Shown: positions 33,710 through 45,480 of the stretch, one piece after another
How positions within the stretch are numbered: position 1 is the first letter of the stretch
Layout of the letters: every line of letters starts with the position of its first letter
Source of the DNA: Sophora flavescens
Taxonomy: Eukaryota > Streptophyta > Magnoliopsida > Fabales > Fabaceae
Assembly: GCA_030762895.1 (NCBI GenBank)
Contig: CM061070.1
Span: 50,853,007-50,917,006, forward strand
Direction of reading: 5' to 3'
Length of the DNA stretch: 64,000 bases
Position numbers and translations under genes: made by a program
The notes under the pieces: generated by a model
Seen by the model: the letters and a program-made list of their open reading frames with translations, nothing else
What the model was told of the DNA's origin: nothing
The model's database searches: none

Positions 33710-34919
33710 CTCTTTAAGAGCAAGTATTATATGAGTAAGAAAAGAACCAACAAATTTTCACAAGTGCCCCAAATTATCCTATAGCCAGTGCACAATGTCA
33801 AATTCTTTATGCTCATACTATGCTGAATGTCAATATTCTACAACGTACATATGCAACAAGACAAAAGCATGCCTCAAGGGGACAAACATGGAAGCAACAA
33901 CCCAGCTTTGAATACCTTTGACTTCGTGATGTGGACTATTAAGCAGTAAAGGCAATCAAGTCTATGACGTTGGCAGAAAAATGGTATGAAGGAAGAATTT
34001 CAACCATAAGTTCCTCAAACTTCGATGAAACAATATCTGAACTCTGTCAAGAATAATCCAAAGAGAAAACTGTAAGATGCAATATTTGACTAAATGAAAC
34101 TAGATCAGCACTAAGAAACACCAATTCTATAGCTAAAATGTACATTATCGACACCTTCGATGATCACTTCAACAACTTAACCATTAATTAATAAAAACCA
34201 ATCATCTATTTTTTTGGACAACGGGCATACCCATGACAAGACTAGTGATTGAAACATTTTAACCAAGAAGTTGCAACAAGAATACTTTGAGACGAAATGA
34301 CAAAATATTAAAATACTTCTGAGCATTTATGTTAATAAAAATTTTGAATAGGATAATGCATAGAAATACACTGAGAATGATTGGAAGTACTTTGTATGCC
34401 TTCTTGTGCATGACACCTTCAACATCCTCCAAATAATAATCACTTTAGCCATCCAAACTTTCCTACTTGATAAAGGAGTTTCAGAAATTGCTTGCAAAGA
34501 AAGTTAAGCACCATATATTTCAGCCAAACCTTCAATGCTGGCTTTATTTTTTGAAATAATGAAGCAATATCTTTATCATCTAAGCCAGGCAACAAAGAAA
34601 ACGCAAAATCAAGAAACTGTTCCTCGGGATAAAAAGAAATTCAATGACATAAATACAGACACCCAACAAGTAAATAAGATAATTAAAGTGAAATGCAGAA
34701 TAGGCTAATTTTTTTCAACTTTACGAAAAAAACAAAAAACAAAACAATTTAGACACATTGGAGAGAAATAGAATATTATCGATAATCTGCATAGAATTTT
34801 TGGAATAGTCTATTTCATTATTCCTTTTGAGTGAATTTATCAAGCTTCTGCTTTTTCACCTCAAATAAATTGTGCACATCGGCTTTATTTGCTATAGAAG
34901 CAATATAGCCAATTATGCA

Positions 34920-36240
34920 CTGTAAATGAAGCAAAATCATCATTATAGGCAACCAATGTATTCATGAAAAGGATACAGTAAATCATGAAATGTTAATACG
35001 CCAAAGAACTTGTCTATATGACAACATTCTACCTTTTTGTAGCCATATTTTTTGGTGGAGTCCCTTTAACAAATTTCCAAGGGAATATCATTGGCAAAAA
35101 TTGCCCATATATCAAAATCAGGTATAGACTTCAAAGTAGCAGTCTTTCAAGGTTACATACAGAGGAATGACCGAACAGAGGATAGACGGACTTCAATGTA
35201 GCAGGATGGCCGCTACATTGAAGATCATAGGTATAGGATGGCTGAACAGAGACAAACTCCTCGTTGGAACAAAGTTACAAACAGGAGGGATGACTACCTG
35301 AATGCCACTAGGCTTGTTGGAAAAATGGTCATGCTTGGCTGGAAACGTGATGGGGTCTTTGGAATATTCATCCTTTCCAGGCCATTCAAGTGAGGAAGAA
35401 AAAAAGGTGTGTGCGGCTAGTGTCTGTCTGAGGAAGAACATGTGAAATCCTAGACAAAATTGACTGGGTGAAACTAAGTGAGGGTAAAATTGACTTTTAC
35501 TAAAACTGGCTTTTAATGGGTTTAAGTGGGGGCAGAATAGAGTAGCTCGGAGTTAAAGAACAATATAGAACTTTCAAGAGTGAAAGTAAGAATAAAAATG
35601 CAAGAACAACGCTGAGGAAACAAGAAATCCTAATTCTAGTAGCGAGAGAAGGTAGCAAATTAACAAAAACAGAAGAAAAGAGGAGAACGTAGGAAGGAAA
35701 ACCACCAAAGCATCATCGTAAATAGGGTTTATTAAAGGGCAAAACCCGCGACCTTCGATGTGGCGGCCGCAATTCACGAATGTGATGCCCTCTACACAAC
35801 AACGCCCTGCTACGTGCGATCTCGTCGTGCTCAGTCTTGCCGCTTCGCTATTGCCCGCTATTGACAACATAGAACTTAAGGAATTAAAATAGATGCCACT
35901 AATGAACATTTCAAAAAATCACCATTAATCTAATGAAGACCTATGACTTATGGTTGTCTTGTGCTTCTTAGACTCACCTATCTGCAATATGTCCCTTCTA
36001 TATTCACAATTGAAGAGTTGAAATTTGAAAGCACAATTCTAGAGCTTTCGTTCTTGTTGTAGAGAACTAACGATCAATAAAAATCAATAATCTTTAGAAG
36101 TCCAAATAATCACTATTCAACTTTTTATTAAAGATGAATATTATTTTAGAAAGAGACATAGAGCACATACATGGACTTAAATCAAGACATAAGCTTATTT
36201 ACTACGTACATGAAGTGAGTTCAGACTATCATATAAAAAC
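34920..36240. other. Intron of the RRP12 relic with transposon-like insert
   Basis: Bases 35,540-35,885 end 'gcggccgc...gcccgctattgacaac', a signature I associate with plant 'GCGG...CCGC' DNA-transposon relics. Bases 35,090-35,440 are repeat-like without a recognised domain. The 111-residue minus frame at 35,574-35,909 changes reading in A2, so I do not call it a gene. Confidence 0.4.
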
Positions 36241-36244
36241 AAAA

Positions 36245-36395
36245 CTCTGACCAAAGCACAAACTGTTGGTGAGAATTATTTGTTTGACAGTGACCAACAT
36301 ATATACCATAAATCTTTGTCGCTCCAATATAGTGATTCACACAGGACATCAAGTACCTCAACCAATTAACATATCACATGTAAATCTAAAAGTAT
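36245..36395 (-). other. Intron segment that is also found beside the F-box C-termini
   Basis: It carries 'ccaaagcacaaactgttgg', 'ccaatatagtgattcaca' and 'catcaagtacctcaac'. The same segment occurs at 5040-5200, 12,371-12,540 and 44,691-44,850, showing that those sites received RRP12 intron sequence. Confidence 0.65.
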
Positions 36396-37029
36396 TAAAT
36401 GGAAAAAGCTGCATCAAAATGTACAATTACAATGAAAACTGAAACATGTGCACTGGATGCATAGCATGTATGCAGGCAACACTCAACAGAAAACCTAGAA
36501 CCATTAGAGAGCGATTTACAGAATTACAAACTCTAGTTTTATGTTATTCCAACATGTGTGCTCAAAAAATGTGGGACGCATACATTCTGCTTAACTACAA
36601 CACATTGAAGCAACTTTCCCAATTTATTTAGTTTCAGTACCTGCAAACAACCACCATCATCTTTCGCAGATTTCAGGAATACTTCTGACAGATCTTTGCA
36701 GCTGACTTTTCCATTGCAACCTGTTGCGAACAATGAACCAAAACTTGTTCTTCGGCAATATCTTGCCCAATATAATCCATATCATTTGAGTCCAAAATAT
36801 TATTGTTTTGTTGAATCAGAAGCTGCAAATTAGTGCATATTATTCCACGAATATCAAGTTCTTTTAGCTTTGCTGATCCATGAAACTTTTAGCAGTATCC
36901 ATAGGATAGTTGCAAAACGAAGGCAACAGAGACCACAAAAAGTAAGCAAGTGCATCGCTCCTTGATGACACTATCAGTCCCTGTTTATCAAGCTGCAAAG
37001 TGTAGAGTAAGAAATGAAAACCATGCAGA

Positions 37030-37430
37030 ACAATAACCAGTGTTATCGAATAGCAGTTATGGCGGTGCCATGGCGGAAAGCGGTGGCGGGTTTCGAAGGA
37101 AACGCCATACGGTGGCAGTTGCGTGGCGGATTTCACATGACGGTCTGTGGCGGCCGCATGGCGGGCACAGACCTAAAAGCCCGCTCTTTTAGTAAAATTC
37201 AAGGCAAAACAGTCTTCTGGGCCATCTGGGTTGTGCGACCCGACCCAAAATATGGGCCCAAAATGGGTAAAATCCTAATGAAAATGCCTGCCCCTTATTT
37301 TCCTCTCTCACTTTCGTCTGAAACCTTGTTCGACCAGAACCTTTTCTTTCCTCTCATTTCACACTTTCTTCTCCGACCACCCCCTGTCCGACGATCAACC
37401 TTGCTAGTAGTCTGTGGTAGGTGAATATGA
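37030..37430. mobile_element. GCGG-rich DNA-transposon relic in an RRP12 intron
   Basis: The segment begins near 'cagtgttatcgaatagcagt' and carries repeated 'tggcgg' and 'gcggccgc' words. These are typical of hAT-like plant elements whose ends read 'tgttatc...gcggc'. The plus frame at 37,014-37,424 is not kept in A2. Confidence 0.4.
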
Positions 37431-37779
37431 GACTCATGATATTTTCTATCAATTTAGTTTATGGATCTTGATATATGTAGTTAGTCTTCTGGATTTTATA
37501 TTCATGAGAAACTGTTCAAAATTGGGACATTTGGTCCTGCTAGGAAAATAGAACATATCCAAGCTGGTGGTATAATATCTTGACATTCACACTAGTATAG
37601 TTTATCAAAAAAAAAATGTAACACAACATAGAAAAGAAGGGTACACCTGCTTCCTAATGGGAAAATCTTCATCAGGCCGCTTCTGCATATTTTCCAAGTT
37701 ATTGAGTATTCCTCTCTTAAAGTCAGTACAATAATCTCCTGCATTAATAATAGCATCAATAACAAATATCAGTAACTGA

Positions 37780-38135
37780 TAAGAGTGATAGGTACCAGGA
37801 ATTAATAGGGAAGTTAGAAAGGAAATATGTTGTGTTATTACTGTCCTCAAGCCTGTATCAGCTGATATCAGTGCTTGGGTATGGAAAAGAAAGAACAGAT
37901 ACAGAGACAAAGAAGAAAGACAGCCTAGGCAAATTAGAGAGCGCCCGATCTCTCCCAAGTCCTATCCGGATTCCAGCCTGCCTCTCACTCTCTCATTCAT
38001 TCCCTATATACCCATTTTACAACTGACTCCCACACCCTCACTACCTCACTGCTGCCACCTCAGCAGTTAGTTACATTGGGTCATACTCCCCTCTATTTCT
38101 CCTCACAAACACCTAGTTATTGGAGGTTCCTATTA
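37780..38135 (-). mobile_element. LTR-like insertion in an RRP12 intron
   Basis: Read on the minus strand the segment contains 'ggtggcagcagtgaggtag', a 'gggtatataggg' TATA-like box and a CT-rich leader, a layout like a Copia or Gypsy solo LTR. Termini and target duplication could not be fixed. Confidence 0.35.
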
Positions 38136-39401
38136 GTAAAAAGAAGTTTACACCACATTATTATTTGAGGAATGAGATTAAAAAAAATACTGCAAGTCCA
38201 AAGCTAATAAAGAAACCAGGAGAAGGACAACGCCAGGTTGTATAAATTAATCAAACACGAAACAATACTTACCCATGACAAATCAACAAATTATATAAGT
38301 CAATGCAAGAAAGTAAAACAAGACTTGACGGCAATCTGAATACCTAATTTATGAAACATAGCTGAAACAACTTGAAATACTCTCTGTCCCAGACAGTAGT
38401 ATAGCGACAATCAAGTAAGCTCACAATAGTCGCACAAATTTCTTCAATAATGGTTGGCCCTGATCTCCTTGATGCCTTGTTTTCATCCAAAGTTATCTGA
38501 TCCCCTGTTTAATCAAACTTTCATCAATACAAGAATTGATAATGTTCTTGAGTGCATCAGTGGCAGCATGCATGGCCTCTTCATGTTCAGATTCCAAAAT
38601 GTCTGCATATTTACAATTGCATGCTTGTTTCTGGAATTAAGTAACTATATGCACAAACACACACCATAATAATATAATAATTCAAAATATCATTTAAACC
38701 TTTAAGATAACTAAAGACAAAAGGAAGCGTACCTACACATATTTGGCTCTTAATGGAATAAAGTTTTTTGATTCCAGCATCAAGCAGGCTTGCAATAAAT
38801 GGGCATGTTCTTCTTATCTGATGAGATAGAAAGCGCCAATAAGCTTAGCAACTCCTCCTCAAGTAGTAGCGAAGAATTTTGAATGTTCAACAAGATATCA
38901 CGAAGACACAACTGAGATTGCCTTCTGACCTGTTGAAATATCTTATCTAGTTAGCACACACACAACATTGATTCGACTCAAGTGTGTACATACATACCTT
39001 AGGTCGTGAATCAGTAAGAAACCCTAACAAGACATTGAACAAGTTGTTGTGAGTGTCGCCGTTGATGAGCAACAAATGCGAGAGGCACTTGAATCTGTAG
39101 ACAACAGCGCTCTCAGAAACCACCAAGGGAGAGCGTAGAACTCGTACGAGGAGCTCTCGGACAAGGGCTCTCTCTTCTTCTTCAACACCACGACAGGAAC
39201 TGAAATATTATATTATGCAGGGAATAAATAAATGAAACACTGGAAGGCACTGAAATAAATAAATCAGAGAACTAAATCAAATCAAATAACTAAACAAAAC
39301 AGAGAACTAATAAGTAAAAAAACAAAGAAAATATTCAAATAACTGAAAAACAAACAAACAGAGAAGTAAATGAAAGAAGAAACAGAGATGAGAAAACATA
39401 C

Positions 39402-39625
39402 CTGCAGAGAGAAGGCCGGACGACGACGAGAGAACGACCTGGCGGCGCTGCGACTTCGAGGCGACCAGATGAGCGGCGGCTTGGCGGCAGCGCTCGTGCT
39501 GTGCTGGGGTGCGATTCGTGATCTGGGGTGCTGTGCTGCGGCCGGCCGCCGCTTGGGGGGAGGCTGACTGAGAGTGATGGTGGTGAGAGTGTGGATGTGA
39601 CTTTGAGGGTGAAAATGTGAAAGCA
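39402..39625 (-). other. GC-rich candidate first exon of the RRP12-derived unit
   Basis: This CpG-rich island in an otherwise A/T-rich region ends, on the minus strand, in CTCTCTGCAG followed by GTATGT, a strong splice donor. It lies about 200 bp upstream of the first RRP12 exon, so it may be a 5' UTR exon with its promoter. It has no clear initiator context. The long minus frame (39,282-39,626) differs in reading from its A2 copy, so a coding role is unlikely. Confidence 0.45.
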
Positions 39626-39719
39626 AAAAATGAAACCCTAGAAAGAGAAGACTAATAAAAGTGTAAAAATGTGAAAATGGATCAGATGAGTGAAAAAATG
39701 AAAACTTAAAGAAAAAAAT

Positions 39720-40017
39720 TAGGTTTAAGTATTACTTTGGTTTTTATACGTGACACGAATTTTTGATTTGATTCTTATACATAAAAAAATTATTTAAATG
39801 GTCGCTATACGTACAAAAAGTCATCATTTGGTCCCTGCCGTACAAAATTTTAGGGACTGATTTAATAATTTTTTGCTCGTATAGGGACCAAACAGGTAAA
39901 GTATGGGACCAAATGGGGACTTTTTGTACGTATAGGGACCATTTTAATAATTTTTCATGTATGGGGACCAAATCGAGAATTCGTATCACATATAGGGACC
40001 AAAATATTAATTTAACC
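39720..40017. mobile_element. Fold-back MITE ('tatagggaccaaa' type), block A1
   Basis: The left part (ttaggtttaagtattacttt...) is the inverted counterpart of the right part (...aaaatattaatttaacc). Internal 'ggtccctgcc' and 'atagggacc' words pair across the element, so the whole 298 bp can fold. This MITE type is very common in legume genomes. It has no coding content. The A2 copy is 61,411-61,710. Confidence 0.75.
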
Positions 40018-40628
40018 AAAAAAATAAAAATAGCCTCTTTAAAAAAAAAAAATTAGCCAACCCGATCGGCCAACACGTCCCATCCCGCTCCCGCCTCGTT
40101 TTCTTGCCCGGGTGGCTCAGCTGATTTATGGGTTGAAAACTATAACGCGCCCCAAAATTAAAATCGGGTTTAACGGGTTGGCATGTCAGCCTCAACCCGT
40201 TTTGTCACCCCTAGATACAGGGTTCACCTTTGCATGGTTAATGGGTTAACCCAGCTCACTAGACTTATTTTTATTAGGCCCAATTACTTTTGTGACTATA
40301 TTATTGTGCGGTTGTAATTGTAAATGCATACCTGAGCACTCTTTGACAGTTCGGTCTTTGTCATAGCAAAGACCCGAACCAATAGGTACTCATCCGAACT
40401 CGCCCCCGACTTTGACGAGGAAAACCCACTTTGACTCGGGACGGGGCGGAGATGGGGATACAGACACCCGCCTTGTTGTTTAGTAATTATAATAATATCA
40501 TCATATATCTATGTAGGGTATTGAATTTGTTTACATTGAAAGGTTGCATCCTATATAAAAAGGGTACATTTTTTTTTTGGAAAAATTATATAACATTTTA
40601 TTGTACTTTGATTATTGTATTTTGATGT
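40018..40628. other. Repeat-like stretch with 'aacccgttttgtcacccc' words
   Basis: Bases 40,060-40,215 resemble the end of a plant non-autonomous DNA transposon. Bases 40,370-40,480 ('gacccgaacc...acggggcggagatgggg') resemble another common one. Neither can be bounded. No gene is seen. Confidence 0.4.
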
Positions 40629-42205
40629 TGTAACACCCAATTTTTCGAATATATGTTTTTATGTGTTGTATATAGCTGTATGCTGTGCTAGATTATCATA
40701 AATGTGCTTTAGGGAATTTAAAATGGGGTTAAGTAGGATTTTCTAGTCAAAAATCCCTTTCTAATGCATTTGTTGCACTCTCCCGGAGCTCGAAACAGTT
40801 GTGTCTCCTGATAGACATAGCTGTGTCTACCTCTCTAAATCACAGTTTTGTCCCGGGAAACAAGTGTGTCTAATTCTCGAAAACGTTGTTCTGGTCAGGG
40901 ACACAGCTATGTCTCCTGATAGATACGATTGTGTCTAGTTCTCAAAGACATTTTAGTCTAGCAATATAAATAAGTGAGTGATGAGGGTTACAACCCTCAT
41001 TTTGACACTTTTCGCAACCCCTGTGCGACAGAAACCTCTCATCCCTCTTCTCTTTAAAACCCCTTCGTGTTCTTCGGCGTTCTTGTTTGCGATTGGAGAG
41101 TAAGCCGAACGTTAGTGTCAATTAAGGTAATCTTGTAAACTCGTTATTAATCTCCATTTTGTTTTCTTGAATTGGGGATCAATTGTTCTTCCTTCTTTGA
41201 TGTTTTGACCAAGATTTATTGAACTGTTGAATCGTTGGAGGGAGCCAAGCTTGGATTCGCTTAAGTTGACCGTAGAATTAGACCGTCATACCAGGTATGG
41301 GGAAAAGAGATTAGTATAACATGTAGGCATTGGGGTATTGTAAGATGAATGGTTAACGCATGACCATTTTGTGTGCTAATTGTTAAAGTGATGTTGCTTG
41401 TTATATGTATGTCATGCTTCCTATATGATTGGTATGTTTTAAATTGTGAATTACTATGGATGACGATGATGCCATGATTGTATGGTTTGATGTTCGATGT
41501 TGACGAATGTCGTTATGGTTACAAACACACCAATTAAAATATAAGGATGTTAGTAATGATATAAGAATTAAGGGATAATTCCCAATGTTCATAAGACACG
41601 AATCTTAGAAAAAGAGAAGTGAGGTTAATGGTCAATGGTATAGTTAAGACCCTATGGTTGATCCATGAGTACTTTAGGGATGTTAATAATAAAATCAGAA
41701 TTAAAGGATTAACTCCCAATGATCATGAGACATGAAGATTAAATAAGAGGAACGAGACTAATACTTGATCGTGTAGTTAAAAGCCAATAGGATTGATCTA
41801 TGAGTGCCCTAGGAGTTTGGCAATGGTTCCCAAACCTTCAGCCTAGAAAGTACTGCCATGTTCCAGTAAGCACGACCGTGCTCAATAAACAGCACGTCGG
41901 TGCTCAATGCCAGCACGCCCGTGCCAAAGGATCAGCATGATCGTTCTCCCCAATCAGAACCAGATGTTAAGTGGGAACAAGGGTGTTTCACCCACATTGT
42001 TCCTATGACGAAATAAGACATCAATCGAAGTAAAGACAAGATAGATAATCTAATTAAGCTTTAACCAAGATAATTAAATGTAAAAAGTTAAGATGGTTAA
42101 GTTGGTAACGATTGGTTACCGCACGATGTTAAACTTTGATGCTTAACGGTCAAAGTTGTCGTGATGCTTATTGGTCAAGATGTTGACCGAGACACCCCAC
42201 TGTGC
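40629..42205 (+). mobile_element. Gypsy-type LTR, block A1
   Basis: It begins TGTAACACCC at 40,629. A TATA box (tataaataag) lies near 40,965 and a CT-rich leader follows at 41,035-41,080. Near 42,150 it contains 'gatgcttattggtcaa', shared with the LTR at 959-1770. The right limit is uncertain; 'gacaccccac' near 42,191 may be close to it. No primer-binding site follows. Confidence 0.5.
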
Positions 42206-42745
42206 CTCTTTGTGTCATTAGATTAAAACCTCATTATTTAATTACTTAATCGCACGGTTAACGTGAAAATACGTAAAAATTAAAACTTAACTTATAAAGT
42301 ATTCAACTTCATATAGAATGGTATATCACAATATAAGTATATTATGCATATTACAAAACACTGTTGAGGATATCCTATCAGTAGGATCCCTCACAGGCAT
42401 ATACTTAGACAAAAAGTTAAACAGCGAAAAACATAATAAAAATAAGCCTCACGAGATGCACTAGCCATAACTAACTAGACCCTAATCACCATGGGTCACA
42501 ACACGTCCTCCAGCCTCCGGTTCGTAGGGAGTTCCATCTAACTCCTCCTGGTTACGCTCATCCACAGGGTCTTCTCGTACGATTCCACAAGGAAATAAAA
42601 TACAACATACAGAAATATACAGGGGATAAGAAACAGTTCTATCATCAAAAAGCGGAAAATAGTCATAGTAAATTATACAGTAATTGTCACGGACAATCAA
42701 CACACATAACTAATGAATCATCCTTAGGTTAATATATATCATCCT
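42206..42745. other. Retroelement-like stretch without recognisable domain
   Basis: Bases 42,206-42,314 are also present at the end of the window (63,892-64,000), so the A1/A2 duplication is at least this long. A minus frame at 42,482-42,703 has no known motif. Confidence 0.4.
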
Positions 42746-43834
42746 TGATGAGTGTGATTACACCTCATATTTCTTTATCATATTGCATGCATTTTCATGT
42801 AGTTTAGGCATTTTTAATTTGATTTTTGATAGTTTTTACCTTGGAACGGGTAAGGCGGTTTTGTGGTGTTGTTGTGCAGGAATTGAAGATTAAAATGTTC
42901 GAGATCAACCATGATGGAGCTTGCATGAAGATGGAGCTTGAAAAGTAAGAAAAATGAGTCAAACAGAGCCCATCACTGCCTGGCCGTGACAGCCATCACG
43001 GCCATAATCGAGCAAGGCTGAAAAGAAAAAAACGAAAAAGTCAGAACCTGTCACGGCCAGGCCGTGATGGCCATCACGGCCGTGACAGGCCATCAGTGCC
43101 AAGTTTTCCAAGACAGAATATGTCACGGCCTGGCCGTGACAGGCATCACGGCCATGACGTGCAATATCTGGAATTTTAAAACCTGATTTGATCTGATTTT
43201 GTAATTGCTTGGGATTCAAGTTACCCTACTCTATAAATAGAGCAATTAGACTCAAAAATAGGGGGGCTTGGACTGCTACCTTAGGCAAAAATTAGGATTT
43301 CTCTTCTTCTCCAATTTCTTCTCTTCTCTTAGGTTTTCTTTTATGCTTTTGTTAATCAAGCTTGCTATGAATATGGCAATGCTTGAGTATTGTCTTTATT
43401 TCTAGGAATTGGGGCTATGCCCAAGATTTGTTTTATGTTATGAATTGACGTTTTACTTCTTGTTAATTTCAATTCGCTTTCGATTTGATTCCTATTGCAT
43501 GAATTACTTGTGAATCTAGTGCGTACTTATTTGCATGTCATAGATACTCTAAGGAGGAACCTAGCGGTGAACTTAGGTATTATTGGATCTATAGGAATTA
43601 AACTTATGACTTAAATCACGAGAGTTAGAAGCGGTCCTTCGAGGGTTCACTGAATTGTCACAAAGCTTAAAAGGTTCGATTTAAATTCAATTACTACGAG
43701 AGTAGGGGTTGGTTTAATCGGGCACAATTCTTGTATCCCGAGAGGGAACATTAACTTAATTAGGATAAATTCACCTTCAAAGCAAATTTCGATAATTAAC
43801 AAGAGGGGTAGTCAATTTAGTAACATGAGCAGTC
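42746..43834 (+). mobile_element. Truncated Athila/Tat-like Gypsy LTR between A1 and A2
   Basis: It starts TGATGAGTGTG. It contains GC-rich palindromic words around 'tcacggccgtga' (42,980-43,160), a TATA box 'ctataaatag' at 43,231-43,240 and a leader 'ctcttcttctccaatttc'. It is cut off by block A2 at about 43,835. The segment occurs once in the window. Confidence 0.5.
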
Positions 43835-44690
43835 TTGTTGGTGTCAATTGGTGTCAATTTAGTACTGTTACCGAGGATGTCAACAAAAGGGCTACGAAGC
43901 CCTGAGAACATAAAATCGAAGTAAAGACCCCTATAGGTCTTTAAGCCGACTATATGAGGAAAATGATTCTTTTGTGCCATAAGTGTGCCCAAAGCACAAA
44001 CTGTCGTTGACAATTATTTGTTTGACATTAAGCTACATATAGACCCTAAATCTTTGTTGCTCAACCCAGGGGCTGAACTCTAATATCAACTGAAATAACC
44101 AAAGTTAACACAAAGGGGTTGAATTGTGTCTACCAACTTTTTGAAAAAATTTGAAAATATTTTCACAGGCACAACAAGCAAAACTGAAGTAGAGAAAATT
44201 AGACTAGTGACTCGTCTAATTTTAAAACAGCACACGCATACCCACAATTAAAGATATAAAGAAATTTGATATCCACAAATTTAACTCCCCAAGTTAAAAG
44301 CTATAACAAATAAACTCTTAAATAAATTAAAGAATTAGGAAAGAGGAATATCACTCAAGAAATTTATACTGGTTCGCCCCAAAATCAATATGGCTACCTC
44401 CAGTTCTTGGCAACACCAAGTTTCTTCACTATAGCTGATCAGATTACTGTACAAGTATTCTTTTCACATCTAGCCTCTCCATCCTCACACTCGTTTAAGT
44501 ATAATATTAATGTACTGGTCGAGAATTGTAAGTCTGACGCCGAATACAATTGGTATCAATTTTACCAATTTAATATTGTTACTGAGGATGTTAACAAAAA
44601 GGCTAGGAAGCCTCGAGTACATATAACACCCCTATAGGTTTTTAAGCCGACTATATGAGGAAAATGATTCTTTCGAGTCATCAGTGCAGC
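43835..44690. repeat. Repeat R and LTR-like segment at the start of block A2
   Basis: This has the same order as 4160-5040, with two R copies (43,835-44,060 and 44,500-44,690). The left R copy is longer than in A1 and matches A0, so A2 did not come from A1's truncated left edge. Confidence 0.7.
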
Positions 44691-45170
44691 CAAAGCACAA
44701 ACTGTCGTTGACATTTATTTGTTTGACACTGAGCTACATGTATATCCTAAATCTTTGTCGCTCCAATATAGTGATTCACACATGACATCAAGTACCTCAA
44801 CATATCATAAATATGACAAGTATTACATGGAAAATAGTCATACAATTGCACATCAATAATTTACAACAAGCAATTTAAACCAAAGCTTTTTGCCATTAGA
44901 TGGGGTCGACTATATAGACAAATTAACACCATAAAAGTAAAATTTACACTTCCATGGCTGGTTCGAGAATTAGGTAACTATATGCACAAATGCTACATAA
45001 TTCAAAATATCACACCTTTGGGAAAACCAAAGACAAAAGGAAGCTTATTTATACATATTTGTCTGTTAAAAGTATAAACTTCATTCATTCCGGCATCAAG
45101 CAAGCCAACAATAAATGTCATTTGCAAAATCAGACATATGTTCATAAACTAAAAACTATAACCGAACAAA
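44691..45170 (-). pseudogene. RRP12-like fragment (intron plus exon), block A2
   Basis: Counterpart of 12,371-12,835. The exon part lies at about 45,040-45,130 (minus). Confidence 0.65.
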
Positions 45171-45217
45171 GTTGAATTCAAATTAAAGAAAAAATTGCAA
45201 ATTCAAGTGTTACAAAT

Positions 45218-45480
45218 GACTTGACTACAGAGGTGAAACAAAGCTTTCAAAGTTGTCATTGTCACCCACCCACTATGCATTTGTTGCTTCCAAAAATCTT
45301 GGGAGTGCACCACCTCATCTTCCTCGCAATTATAGAAATAGGCAACATCATATGTTCTCGTAGACCATAGTAATGTCAGCACTTTATCATTCTGAGACAT
45401 GTTGAGCGTTAGTAATGTATTATCATACAACACATGTTGCTATAGAGACATTGGAAGAACGAAAAGATTAATCCTTGCAA
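45218..45480 (-). pseudogene. F-box/FBA C-terminal fragment, block A2
   Basis: A 76-residue minus frame (45,203-45,433) reads SQNDKVLTLLWSTRTYDVAY, then NCEEDEVVHSQDF, before a frameshift scrambles the tail. This is the clearest of the three C-terminal fragments. Confidence 0.75.

Larger units (their letters stand above)
33710..39199 (-). pseudogene. RRP12-like (NUC173/HEAT) pseudogene, block A1
   Basis: Nine exon pieces in order on the minus strand: 38,998-39,199 (ALVRELLVRVLRSP...LLGFLTDSRPK), 38,733-38,929 (VRRQSQLCLRDILLNIQNSS, then a deletion joined to FIASLLDAGIKK), 38,344-38,602 (DILESEHEEAMHAATDALKN), 37,647-37,738 (NMQKRPDEDFPIRKQ), 36,641-36,992 (SSRSDALAYFLWSLLPSFCN and LSEVFLKSAKDDGGCLQ), about 34,780-34,919 (IGYIASIANKADVHNLFE), 34,372-34,600 (LPGLDDKDIASLFQ), 33,916-34,043 (SSKFEELMVEILPSYHF), and 33,710 to about 33,820 (IILALKE). 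Most borders keep GT/AG. A 4-nt loss in the third exon, frameshifts near 36,876 and 33,965, and a deletion near 34,790 kill the frame. C-terminal exons are missing. Confidence 0.85.

Noticed and set aside
37014..37424. 136-residue plus frame with GG/WR-rich sequence
   Set aside because: It runs through a GCGG-type transposon relic and changes frame in A2.
39282..39626. Proline/arginine-rich minus frame over the CpG island
   Set aside because: The A2 copy (60,998-61,321) is frameshifted relative to it, and the sequence reads through a splice donor, which fits a leader exon better than coding sequence.
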